Of a stretch of 24,944 nucleotides of DNA, positions 1 to 7,243 are shown in pieces (the first letter of the stretch is position 1; each line of letters opens with the position of its first letter). The position numbers and the translations under genes are program-made. Below the pieces are notes generated by a model. The model did no database searches. It saw nothing but the letters and a program-made list of their open reading frames with translations, and was not told the DNA's origin. Origin of the DNA: CAYRFU01 sp964423525 (GTDB lineage Bacteria; Vulcanimicrobiota; Xenobia; Xenobiales; JADMJV01); NCBI GenBank assembly GCA_964423525.1, contig CAYRFU010000055.1, positions 1-24,944 of the forward strand, read 5' to 3'.

Positions 1-1796
1 CTCTGATTCAGGCCCGGGCCGCCAGCCACCAGCTCAAGCAACCGTGATTGGTCCTGTTCGCTTTCTAAAGCGTGCTCCATCACGGCCAGATTATGCTCCG
101 TGAAGTCGGGATTTTCGAGGGCTGCGTCGAGAATCGCACTGCCGCTGCCCTCGCTGTAGTTGTATTGAGCCCCCTTCTCGGTCATCACTTTGGCCAGGCG
201 GGTTTGGGCCTCGCTGAGATGGCGCACGCCGCCTGTCGCCACCTGAGCCTCGGCCACGGTCAACTCTTCCAACAGGTCGCCGGTGAGGGCCCGCTCGCTA
301 TCGTGGTTGTCGATATAGCCCACAATAACTTCGTAGGAATTGATGCCCTCGGCTTCCAGCCGATCCTCGATGCCAGCTGCTTCCCGCTCGGAGAGGTCCG
401 GCTTAGTCGAGAGGAATCGGAACAGCGCGTTCCCGTCAGCCCAGTCCTCTTCACTGAAAGCTTTGTCGAGAACGGCCTCCATCGCTCGGGTCTGGGGGCC
501 TTCCCGAAGCTCTTCGGCCTCCAGCACGGTCACCAGGGCGGTTGAAGTTTCAAACTGGTCGGTCGTGTCCAGTCCGTCCAGGACCTTACTGGCCATCTCC
601 AGGCGAACATCAGAAAGACCGTCCATCTGAATGAGGCGCGAGAGAACCGGCCCCGGGTTCCAGTCGTGCCTGGCCAGAGATTGCCCGATCTGGGCCGCCA
701 GTTCGAACTGGTTATCATCCAGGGTATAGCCGTCGAAAATGGTCTCGAGAAGCCCCGCCACGTCGTTACCTTCGAGATTCTGAGCACTCAAGAAATGGGT
801 GCTGAGTTCGGCCTTCTGGCCGCTGAACTCTTCTTCAGCAACCCTGGTGATCAACTGATTAGCGTCCTTGAAGTCGGTTTGCTCGGCGGCCGCTTGAGCG
901 ATGGCCACCACCAGGTCTTTCGCATGCTCATCGAAGGGAGCATTCGAAGCCACCGCCAGGGCGGCTTTGCGAGTGTTGAAATGGGGGTTCTGGTGACCCT
1001 CGGTCTGAAGCAGATGTCGGATGGTCTCGACCTGCTCGTCGGCCAGTCGGGCGTTGGCCAGACCCGTCTGGAGCAATTCGTTGCCGTAGGTGAAATCTTC
1101 GTGAGCGTCGGCATAGTCGTCGATCACGATCGCTAGCCTGTTGTGGCTGGGATTGATGTTGTCGGTCCTGAGGGTATCGATGACGGCCTGAGTTTCATCA
1201 AAATTCGCTTTGGCATCACGGCTATCCAGCAGGTCGTCGACTGTGTCGACGTGCACCTCGGTCAGCTCTTCCTGCTGAAGGACGGACACCACCACATCGT
1301 GACCACCCTCCCAGGCCTCCCCGCTCAGCCATCCCACCTTGGAGGCTTCGTCGGCAGTTCGCCTGATGATCTCAAGCTGCTCCGCGTCTTGAACGCCTCG
1401 GCGGGAGATCTCGAGAAGAGAGTCGCTCTCGTTCCAGCGATTGTTTTTGCGAGCCGAGTCCAAGACCACATTCTGAGCAGTTTCCGTGAGCGCGTCATCA
1501 TCGGGTGCTCCACCTCCCCCACCGAAAAGGGCGTTGAAGGCGGTGACCCCTACTCCGGCTACCAGCAAGCCCTTCTGCAACGGGCTCAGTGTAGCATTGT
1601 ACCGACCTTTGGGCTGGTCAGCTTGATGGCGACCTGAGGACACCTCCTCGGTGTCTACCGGCTCGATCTTCTGGGGTTCCACGTCCTGAGGGCCGAGCTC
1701 GCCCACCTGCTGCCCTTTAGGGACCGCCGTCCGAGGGTCGATCCCTCGAAACATTGCCGATTTGCCGGCTCCCGCTGCATCAAAACCTTGACTCAT
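1..1796 (-). CDS. Large unrecognised acidic helical-repeat protein (C-terminus beyond window edge)
   Basis: I do not recognise this protein. An uninterrupted frame of 598 codons runs from an ATG at 1796 off the window edge, so the C-terminus is missing. A GGTGG Shine-Dalgarno-like stretch lies about 7 nt upstream of the ATG. Residues 1-70 are polar and probably disordered. Residues 77-92 (LLVAGVGVTAFNALFG) are the only hydrophobic stretch and are followed by GGGGG. From about residue 121 on it is acidic and helical. An aromatic residue recurs roughly every 36 residues (W121, W162, F199, F235, F273, F309, W379, F415, W452, Y488, F565), usually followed by a small residue and a hydrophobic pair. 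I infer an alpha-solenoid of about 13 two-helix units. No catalytic motif or signal peptide is visible. It diverges from the HD-GYP gene. Coding potential is strong; function is unknown. Confidence 0.85.
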   Translation of the reverse strand, partial: MSQGFDAAGAGKSAMFRGIDPRTAVPKGQQVGELGPQDVEPQKIEPVDTEEVSSGRHQADQPKGRYNATLSPLQKGLLVAGVGVTAFNALFGGGGGAPDDDALTETAQNVVLDSARKNNRWNESDSLLEISRRGVQDAEQLEIIRRTADEASKVGWLSGEAWEGGHDVVVSVLQQEELTEVHVDTVDDLLDSRDAKANFDETQAVIDTLRTDNINPSHNRLAIVIDDYADAHEDFTYGNELLQTGLANARLADEQVETIRHLLQTEGHQNPHFNTRKAALAVASNAPFDEHAKDLVVAIAQAAAEQTDFKDANQLITRVAEEEFSGQKAELSTHFLSAQNLEGNDVAGLLETIFDGYTLDDNQFELAAQIGQSLARHDWNPGPVLSRLIQMDGLSDVRLEMASKVLDGLDTTDQFETSTALVTVLEAEELREGPQTRAMEAVLDKAFSEEDWADGNALFRFLSTKPDLSEREAAGIEDRLEAEGINSYEVIVGYIDNHDSERALTGDLLEELTVAEAQVATGGVRHLSEAQTRLAKVMTEKGAQYNYSEGSGSAILDAALENPDFTEHNLAVMEHALESEQDQSRLLELVAGGPGLNQ

Positions 1797-1865
1797 GTCT
1801 GTCCACCTTACTCGATAGGGTGTAACACGGTCGGACCGGGCCAGCTTACCAGAGGGTCCTGAAAG

Positions 1866-1897
1866 AAATCTTACGATGGTAGCCTCTGTTAAGATTT
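1866..1897. repeat. Perfect 8-bp inverted repeat between divergent genes
   Basis: AAATCTTA at 1866-1873 and TAAGATTT at 1890-1897 are exact reverse complements separated by 16 bp. They are AT-rich in a GC-rich setting. They lie in the 175-bp region between the divergent helical-repeat gene and the HD-GYP gene. The arms could form a dimeric operator, or a hairpin in either transcript. Arm centres are 24 bp apart, a little over two helical turns. No convincing -35/-10 pair is visible in this region on either strand. Confidence 0.45.
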
Positions 1898-1971
1898 TAG
1901 CAAGGCAGCCCGGCTATTCTTAAAACAGCTCAACCAGCTAAGGAGGGACACGGCTGCGAGGCCCATTTGCC

Positions 1972-3426
1972 ATGCTCGATCTGACCAGTTACGGCAGCGC
2001 CTTGGGAAACCCGCTCGAGGCGCCAACCCCAAGACGACCGAGAATGTCGAACCACCCTCAACCAAGGCATTTTCGCCAGGCCGACGTCAGCCAGCTCTCG
2101 TTGCGCCAGAAACTCTTCGGCAGTGCCGACACCCTGGTCAGGAGGTGGCATAGTTTTCGATCGTCTGCCCCCCTGACCGAGGCCAGCCGCAACGCCAACC
2201 AACTGAGAAACCAGCTCGCGGAAGCCTCTTTTATGCCGGGCCAGCCCAGCGCTCGAGGTCGTTTGCTCCAAACCCGCTTGCCAGGAGAACCGAAGTGGTT
2301 GTCTCCCCAACCGCCGCAGCCTCACGGAACCTCCAGCCATCGGCCTTTGACTTCTGCCGTGCCCATCTTCAATCCCACTCTCGACCGATTGTTCTCCCCC
2401 CGCCGGACTTTGGTGAACGCTCGGCCCCTGAGCATGGAGCGGCGGACTCAATTTCTAAGCTCCTCGTCCCGGCAGCGCCCGCTTGACCCCCTCGCCTCGA
2501 CACGACCCGGCCAGAATTCCTCCAGAACCCGGCAAAGGGAGGTGATGAGAGCCGCCTCCTCTCGTCCTCTGGCGATGCAATCGAGGCGGGGAAGCCTCAA
2601 ACTGACTTCTCACCACCCTGCCTTCCGTCACCGCCTGACCATTCTCAACCTCAAAGAAGCTGGTTCCCAGGCGGCCCGCCAGGCCGGGAGTTCTGTCTCC
2701 GCCTTGCTGAAAAAACTTTATCGTGACCAGGAGCTACTGAACGAAAGGCAGGCGGTCAACTTTCTCAGCTTGATCCTTCGCCTGGGGGGGGACTTCACAT
2801 TTGAGCACTCAACCAGTGTTCTCGATCTGGCCCTGGAGTTAGCCGACGAGTTTGGGGTGACTGACCCGGTCACTCGCCAACAGATCCGTTTGGGCTCCCT
2901 CTTGAAGGACATCGGGGAAATGGGTTTTCTGCTGGACCGAGAGTCGCCTGAGAAACGAGAAGCGATCGCTCAATTCCTGAAGGGAGAGCTCCTCAGGGCT
3001 GGCCTGCTCCACGACATTGGAAAGATCCGTATTCCCCCTGAGATCCTCCACAAGCCAGGACCATTGACCGACGAGGAATACGCTATTATCAAGCTTCACC
3101 CCGTGCACGGAGAGAGAATCGTGTATCCGATCGCCAGCCTTCGCCACCTCTGCCCGGCCATCCGGGGTCATCACGAAAGGTGGGACGGTGGCGGATATCC
3201 CGATGGTTTAAGGGGCGAACAGATTCCCCTGGCGGCGCGCGTCATCGCGGTAGCGGATGTCTATGACGCCCTGGCCACCGAACGTCCCTACAAGAGGAAG
3301 ATGGAGCCTGAAAAGATTCGTAACGTCTTTAGGAAGGGCCAAGGAACGCAGTTCGATCCGGCCCTCACAGAGGCTTTCCTCCGCGTCTTGGCCCGTCGCC
3401 AGCCGATCGCCAGAGGCCGGTTCTAG
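1972..3426 (+). CDS. HD-GYP-type metal-dependent phosphohydrolase with Arg/Ser/Pro-rich N-terminus
   Basis: The C-terminal half has the HD-GYP pattern: H279, LLHDIGK with H347/D348/K351, HPVHG (H376, H379), HHERWDGGGYPDG from H400, and D429/D432. HD-GYP proteins commonly hydrolyse cyclic di-GMP, but that substrate is inferred here. The motif region is unusual: the usual distance from the first His falls on LLKDIG (K312/D313), while the intact HD is 35 residues later. Residues 1-230 are rich in Arg, Ser and Pro, probably disordered, with no receiver, GAF or membrane segment. The ATG at 1972 lies far from the AGGAGGG at 1941-1947. An in-frame CTG at 1954 has ideal 6-nt spacing and would add six residues; an in-frame TAA at 1939 excludes earlier starts. 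The stop overlaps that of the convergent ecfA2. Confidence 0.85.
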   Translation: MLDLTSYGSALGNPLEAPTPRRPRMSNHPQPRHFRQADVSQLSLRQKLFGSADTLVRRWHSFRSSAPLTEASRNANQLRNQLAEASFMPGQPSARGRLLQTRLPGEPKWLSPQPPQPHGTSSHRPLTSAVPIFNPTLDRLFSPRRTLVNARPLSMERRTQFLSSSSRQRPLDPLASTRPGQNSSRTRQREVMRAASSRPLAMQSRRGSLKLTSHHPAFRHRLTILNLKEAGSQAARQAGSSVSALLKKLYRDQELLNERQAVNFLSLILRLGGDFTFEHSTSVLDLALELADEFGVTDPVTRQQIRLGSLLKDIGEMGFLLDRESPEKREAIAQFLKGELLRAGLLHDIGKIRIPPEILHKPGPLTDEEYAIIKLHPVHGERIVYPIASLRHLCPAIRGHHERWDGGGYPDGLRGEQIPLAARVIAVADVYDALATERPYKRKMEPEKIRNVFRKGQGTQFDPALTEAFLRVLARRQPIARGRF

Positions 3427-4238
3427 TCGGCTTGGAGCCAGGCCAGAATCTCTTGCTCACAGTCGTCAACCCGGGCCGGCACAGTGCGCCAGCTCAAGCC
3501 CCGCTGGCGTGCCTCTTTGGCCAGGGCCACCAACTCCGGCTCCGGCTGGGGTAACACCATCTTGGTCAGGATCTCCTCGGGGGTTCCTTGACTGCGCACC
3601 TGACCGGCTTCAAGCACCACCAGTCGGTTGGCCAGGGAGAGGAATTCCTCCACCTGATGAGTCACCACCACCAACGTCTTATGCCACTGATTTAACCAGG
3701 CGTGGAACTGGCGGCGGGCGCCAGGATCGAGGGCAGCAGTCGGCTCATCAAGGATCAAGACCTCGGGTTCGGTGGTCAGAATGCTGGCCAGAGCGACTCT
3801 CCTGGCCTCCCCCATCGAGAGGCTTGCAGGTGAGCGACCTAAAATAGGCTCTAAGCCAAACTGAGCGGCAACTCGCTCCACTCTAGCAGCCACCTCAAGC
3901 CCAAATTGACGGGGGGCAAAGGCCAGTTCGTCGTAGACCGTGGCCTCGAAAAGTTGATGTTCGGGAAACTGAAAAAGGAGACCGACTCGACGTCGAATCC
4001 TGCGCCGGGCGTCAGCCTCGGTCAGGTCCTCTCCCAGCACCCGAACGGAGCCTTGCTGAGGGGCGAGAACCCCGTTTAGATGGGCGACCAGAGTGCTCTT
4101 CCCGGAGCCCGAATGGCCACACAAAATCAGGCGGTCACCCTCTTGGAGTTCCAGAGACAACCCTTTTAGGGCGGCCGTCTGGTGCGGTGAGCCGGCCTGA
4201 TAGCGAAAGAATAGGTCTTGAATCTCTATGACTGGCAA
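3423..4238 (-). CDS. ecfA2: ECF transporter ATPase, EcfA2-like
   Basis: One of two paired ATPases that power energy-coupling-factor vitamin or metal uptake together with EcfT and an S component at the membrane. Visible motifs: Walker A GHSGSGKST (41-49), Q-loop FQFPEHQLF (89-97), Walker B LILDEP (161-166, catalytic E165) and H-loop H194. FPEHQLF resembles the EcfA2 subtype (family knowledge). The signature is LSMGE (140-144) instead of LSGGQ, which is unusual. The start is TTG at 4238, with GGAG five nt upstream; it overlaps the end of ecfA1 by 13 bp, suggesting translational coupling. No ecfT follows: the next gene is convergent and the two stop codons overlap. The family call is firm; the A2 assignment is moderately firm. 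Confidence 0.9.
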   Translation of the reverse strand: MPVIEIQDLFFRYQAGSPHQTAALKGLSLELQEGDRLILCGHSGSGKSTLVAHLNGVLAPQQGSVRVLGEDLTEADARRRIRRRVGLLFQFPEHQLFEATVYDELAFAPRQFGLEVAARVERVAAQFGLEPILGRSPASLSMGEARRVALASILTTEPEVLILDEPTAALDPGARRQFHAWLNQWHKTLVVVTHQVEEFLSLANRLVVLEAGQVRSQGTPEEILTKMVLPQPEPELVALAKEARQRGLSWRTVPARVDDCEQEILAWLQAD

Positions 4239-5038
4239 AGTCTCTCCACCTGCTCAAAGAACCTTTCCCCCTGGCGCGGGTCGAGCTCGAGCTGGCGCTG
4301 CTGAAAACGACGATACAGTTCCCAGAGGGGCGGAAGTTCGAAGCCGGCCTTTAGGAGTCTCTCCAGGCTCTGGCCAGGTTCCCGGAAATCATCGACCACC
4401 TCGCCTTGCTCGAGGACCACGACCCGGTCGGCCATCAGGACCTCCCGACTATCGTGGGTAATCATTAAGATCCCAAGCTCCGTCTCTCGCCTCAACTTCT
4501 CGATCGCCCTCAGGAACGAGCGCCTGCCGGACGGGTCCAGCATCGAAGTGGCCTCGTCGAGCACCAAAAAACGCGGCTGCATCGCCAACACGGCGGCCAA
4601 GGCGATTTTCTGCTTTTGGCCTCCAGAGCAAAGATGGGGGTCCCGGGCCCGTAGTACCTCCAGGTCAAAATCCCGGATCATCTCTTGCACTCGCTTTTCG
4701 ATCCGCTCGGGCTCCCAACTAAGATTCTCAGGTCCGAAGGCGATCTCGTCTTCTACCGTTTGGGCCACGAGTTGGCTATTGGGATCTTGAAAAACCATAC
4801 CGACTCGCCTCTGGACCTCCCGCTCCGGATCATAGGTCGAGGTCAGGAGTCCGTCCACCGAGACGAGACCCCGGCTAGGCAGCAGAAGCCCGTTCAAGAG
4901 GCGCCCCAGGGTGCTCTTTCCGCTACCGTTGTGCCCAACTAGAGCAGTCACCTCACCCGTGGCCAACTCCAGGTCGACTGGGCCCAGCACCTTCTGGTCC
5001 GGCTGGTAAGCATATTCAACCTGACGTAGTTCTATCAA
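4226..5038 (-). CDS. ecfA1: ECF transporter ATPase, EcfA1-like
   Basis: Partner ATPase of the downstream EcfA2 in an energy-coupling-factor importer. Motifs: Walker A GHNGSGKST (35-43), Q-loop Q84 within FQDPNSQLV, signature CSGGQ (137-141), Walker B FLVLDE (157-162, E162), and H195. The segment TVEDEIAFGPENL (94-106) is typical of EcfA1/CbiO proteins. The start appears to be TTG at 5038: no ATG or GTG lies in frame between it and the upstream TGA at 5075-5077. It has no Shine-Dalgarno sequence and sits directly in the T-rich tract of a terminator-like hairpin after rplQ. Expression may therefore depend on read-through or on a start I cannot see. The rplQ-ecfA1-ecfA2 order is familiar from Bacillota, where ecfT and truA usually follow; here neither does. 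Confidence 0.9.
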   Translation of the reverse strand: MIELRQVEYAYQPDQKVLGPVDLELATGEVTALVGHNGSGKSTLGRLLNGLLLPSRGLVSVDGLLTSTYDPEREVQRRVGMVFQDPNSQLVAQTVEDEIAFGPENLSWEPERIEKRVQEMIRDFDLEVLRARDPHLCSGGQKQKIALAAVLAMQPRFLVLDEATSMLDPSGRRSFLRAIEKLRRETELGILMITHDSREVLMADRVVVLEQGEVVDDFREPGQSLERLLKAGFELPPLWELYRRFQQRQLELDPRQGERFFEQVERLCQS

Positions 5039-5072
5039 AACAGAAAAGTCCCGCGCACGAGTGATGCGCGGG
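5039..5072 (-). terminator. Terminator-like hairpin after rplQ, abutting the ecfA1 start
   Basis: Read on the minus strand, CCCGCGCA and TGCGCGGG form a perfect 8-bp GC-rich stem with a 7-nt loop (5050-5072). ACTTTTCTGTT follows at once (5049-5039), and further T leads into the TTG start of ecfA1. This resembles an intrinsic terminator closing the alpha operon. The T tract is interrupted, so it may be leaky and act as an attenuator ahead of the ecfA genes. Confidence 0.65.
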
Positions 5073-5115
5073 CCTCAATGGAAGTAGGCGCTGTTAAGAC
5101 CGGAGGAGTGGTCGG

Positions 5116-5580
5116 TTAAGCTTCGCCGCCCACCAACTCGATCATTGCCATCTCGGCCCCGTCACCTTTGCGGGGATAGAGGCGAATAATCCGGGTGTAA
5201 CCACCCTTGGGACGCTCCAGGCTGCCTCCCTCGGCGTAAAGCGGGGCAATCATGTCGAACAGTTGCTGGGCTACGGCCCGGTCTGGACGGGTCTTGAGCC
5301 CTCGAGATCGACGGTTGGCGTTGCTAGTGCTGTTGGTGAGGAGATGACGAAATACCTGACGCTTATGAGCCAGAGATTTCTCGGGGTTGCTACTCTTCTC
5401 GTTATGAGCTTTCACAGCCGAGGTGATCAGCGGCTCGACGAAGCTCGAGAGCTCTTGAGCTCGGGCGTGAGTGGTCGTGATTCTCTGGTGCTGTAGCAAT
5501 GACCGCGCCATGTTGCGCAGCATGCTGAGACGGTGCCCCTGGGGACGCCCCAGTGTTCTGGTTTTGACTCGGTGTCTCAT
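5116..5580 (-). CDS. rplQ: 50S ribosomal protein L17
   Basis: L17 lies near the peptide exit region of the large subunit. The N-terminus (MRHRVKTRTLGRPQGHR, then LRNMARSLLQHQRITTTHARAQEL) and the C-terminal GGYTRIIRLYPRKGDGAEMAMIELVG are diagnostic. At 154 aa it is longer than the usual 115-130. The excess is mainly a basic Ser/Asn/Arg-rich insertion around residues 78-98, before the LFDMIAPLYAE helix. The ATG at 5580 has GGAGGAG three nt upstream. It is the last ribosomal gene of the cluster, 26 bp after rpoA, and is followed by a terminator-like hairpin. Confidence 0.97.
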   Translation of the reverse strand: MRHRVKTRTLGRPQGHRLSMLRNMARSLLQHQRITTTHARAQELSSFVEPLITSAVKAHNEKSSNPEKSLAHKRQVFRHLLTNSTSNANRRSRGLKTRPDRAVAQQLFDMIAPLYAEGGSLERPKGGYTRIIRLYPRKGDGAEMAMIELVGGEA

Positions 5581-5606
5581 GATCTCCTCCGTTAGCTGAC
5601 CCCGAT

Positions 5607-6560
5607 CTAGTCGGGTGTGCTAGGCTGAAGCGAAAGGTTTCGCTCCACCAATTTCTCCTTGATTTCGTCTAGGGACTTTTGTCCAAAGTTCTTCAGCTTC
5701 ATAACGTCCTCCTCAGAATAAGTCAGGAGTTCGCCGATGGTGCGAATACCGGCACGCTTGAGGCAGTTGAGTGAGCGGACCGAAAGTTGAAGGTCTTCGA
5801 TGGGAGTCTCGAGCAGCTCCGCCTCGGGACCCGTCGGCTCGGCCTCGGTCTTGGTGGGCGGCTCAAGGTCGGTGAAGAGGCTCAGCTTGACCTGCATGAT
5901 GCGGGCTGCTTCAGAAATCGCCTCGTAGGGCTTCAGGCTTCCGTCGGTCCAGACCTGAAGGGTGAGTTTATCAAAGTCGGTGCGCTGCCCGATACGGGTA
6001 TCTTCAACGACGTAGTTCACCTTCATGATAGGGCTGAAAATCGAGTCGACCGGGATGATGCCGATGACCTGCTCTTGATCGCCCTGTTTCTCAGCCGGAA
6101 CGTAACCCGCGCCTTGGGACACGTAAAGGTCCATTCCTAGACGACCGCCCTTCTCAAGAGTGGCCAGGGGTAGCTCGGGATTGAGCAGCTGGACCTCGGG
6201 GTCAGGCAGGATATCGGCCGGGGTCACGATGCCGGGGCCGGAGGCCTCGAGTCGCAACAGTTTACGCTTGTCCGTCGTCAACTTCAGGTTGAGCTTTTTG
6301 AGATTCAAAATGATCTCGGTGATATCTTCTCGCACCCCCGGCAGGGTGGTGAACTCGTGGAGCACGCCGTCTATCCGCACGTGGGTGATGGCCGCGCCGG
6401 TCAAAGCCGAGAGCAAGACTCTCCGGAGCGAGTTGCCCAGGGTGATCCCAAAGCCCCTTTCTAGGGGTTCGATCACGAAAGCGTTGTCCGAGACGGCAGT
6501 AACCTTCGGGACGATCTCTTCTTCGGGTGCGCTCGCTGTTTGGAGCAAAGCATCTAGCAT
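5607..6560 (-). CDS. rpoA: DNA-directed RNA polymerase alpha subunit
   Basis: Alpha dimerises to start RNA polymerase assembly, and its C-terminal domain contacts UP elements and activators. Residues 15-230 form the NTD, with the dimerisation signature ERGFGITLGNSLRRVLLSAL at 34-53. An acidic linker (about 231-252) leads to the alpha-CTD (254-310), containing VRSLNCLKRAGI and KLKNFGQKSLDEIKEKL. R262, N265, C266, G293, K295 and S296 correspond to the DNA-binding residues of E. coli alpha. Length 317 aa is normal. The ATG at 6560 has AGGA upstream. It lies between rpsD and rplQ, the standard alpha-operon position. Confidence 0.98.
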   Translation of the reverse strand: MLDALLQTASAPEEEIVPKVTAVSDNAFVIEPLERGFGITLGNSLRRVLLSALTGAAITHVRIDGVLHEFTTLPGVREDITEIILNLKKLNLKLTTDKRKLLRLEASGPGIVTPADILPDPEVQLLNPELPLATLEKGGRLGMDLYVSQGAGYVPAEKQGDQEQVIGIIPVDSIFSPIMKVNYVVEDTRIGQRTDFDKLTLQVWTDGSLKPYEAISEAARIMQVKLSLFTDLEPPTKTEAEPTGPEAELLETPIEDLQLSVRSLNCLKRAGIRTIGELLTYSEEDVMKLKNFGQKSLDEIKEKLVERNLSLQPSTPD

Positions 6561-6589
6561 GGAATTTTCCTAACCTTCCTCTATGGCGC

Positions 6590-7219
6590 TTACTTCGAGT
6601 AGAACTCGACGATTAGCTGCTCGTTGACCAGGGTGTCGATCTCAGCCCTGGAAGGCAGGTGGTCTATACGACCCTTGGGATGGTCGCCGTCGAGTTCTAG
6701 CCACTGGGGCACCTGTCGGATACGCGCTCGCTGAACGGATTCCTGGATAAAAGGGTTATTGACGTGGTTTTCCCGGATCTCGATGGTCTCGCCGGGCCGA
6801 ACGATGTAACTCGGGATGTCGAGCTTGCGTCCGTTTACGGCAACATTTCCGTGGGCCACCAGTTGTCGGGCCGCCGAGCGCGAGGCTGCAAAGCCTAATC
6901 GATAGACGACGTTGTCAAGCCGACGCTCGAGGTAGCGGAGGAAGTTCTCACCTGAGACACCTGGCTGGGAAGCAGCTTTTTTGAAATAAGTTCGGAACTG
7001 CTTCTCGTTGATTCCATAGATACGACGGAGCTTCTGCTTTTCTCGCAGCTGGATTCCGTAGTTGGAAAGCTTCTTTTGGCGACCAGGCCCGTGCTGACCC
7101 GGCGGGGAAGGACGGCGCTCAATGGCGCACTTGCTGGTAAAGCAACGCTCCCCTTTCAAGAAGAGTTTGGTCATTTCTCGGCGGCACAAACGGCACACCG
7201 CTCCAGTATATCTGGACAC
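6590..7219 (-). CDS. rpsD: 30S ribosomal protein S4, zinc-binding form
   Basis: S4 nucleates assembly of the 30S body by binding 16S rRNA. At 209 aa it has the usual length. The N-terminus carries four cysteines (C9, C12, C26, C31), the zinc-binding 'C+' form. The S4 RNA-binding domain (about residues 98-160) includes RLDNVVYRLGFAASRSAARQLVAHGNVAVNG. The start is GTG at 7219 with AGGAGG five nt upstream. It sits between rpsK and rpoA; S4 is the classic repressor of alpha operons, so autoregulation is plausible. A hairpin before rpsM is a candidate site. Confidence 0.97.
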   Translation of the reverse strand: MSRYTGAVCRLCRREMTKLFLKGERCFTSKCAIERRPSPPGQHGPGRQKKLSNYGIQLREKQKLRRIYGINEKQFRTYFKKAASQPGVSGENFLRYLERRLDNVVYRLGFAASRSAARQLVAHGNVAVNGRKLDIPSYIVRPGETIEIRENHVNNPFIQESVQRARIRQVPQWLELDGDHPKGRIDHLPSRAEIDTLVNEQLIVEFYSK

Positions 7220-7243
7220 GGCTTCCTCCTAAATATCCTGTAA

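Noticed and set aside
72..1637. Several open frames of 150-165 codons on the plus strand
   Set aside because: They lie antisense to the continuous 598-codon minus-strand frame, have no ribosome-binding sites or family features, and arise from its GC-biased codons.
1797..1953. Promoters for the two divergent genes
   Set aside because: TAAGAT occurs on both strands as part of the inverted repeat, but no acceptable -35 lies 16-18 bp upstream in either direction.
1930..2451. A 173-codon minus-strand frame opposite the HD-GYP N-terminus
   Set aside because: The plus-strand frame continues into clear HD-GYP motifs and has GC-rich third positions. The antisense product is low-complexity with no recognisable motif.
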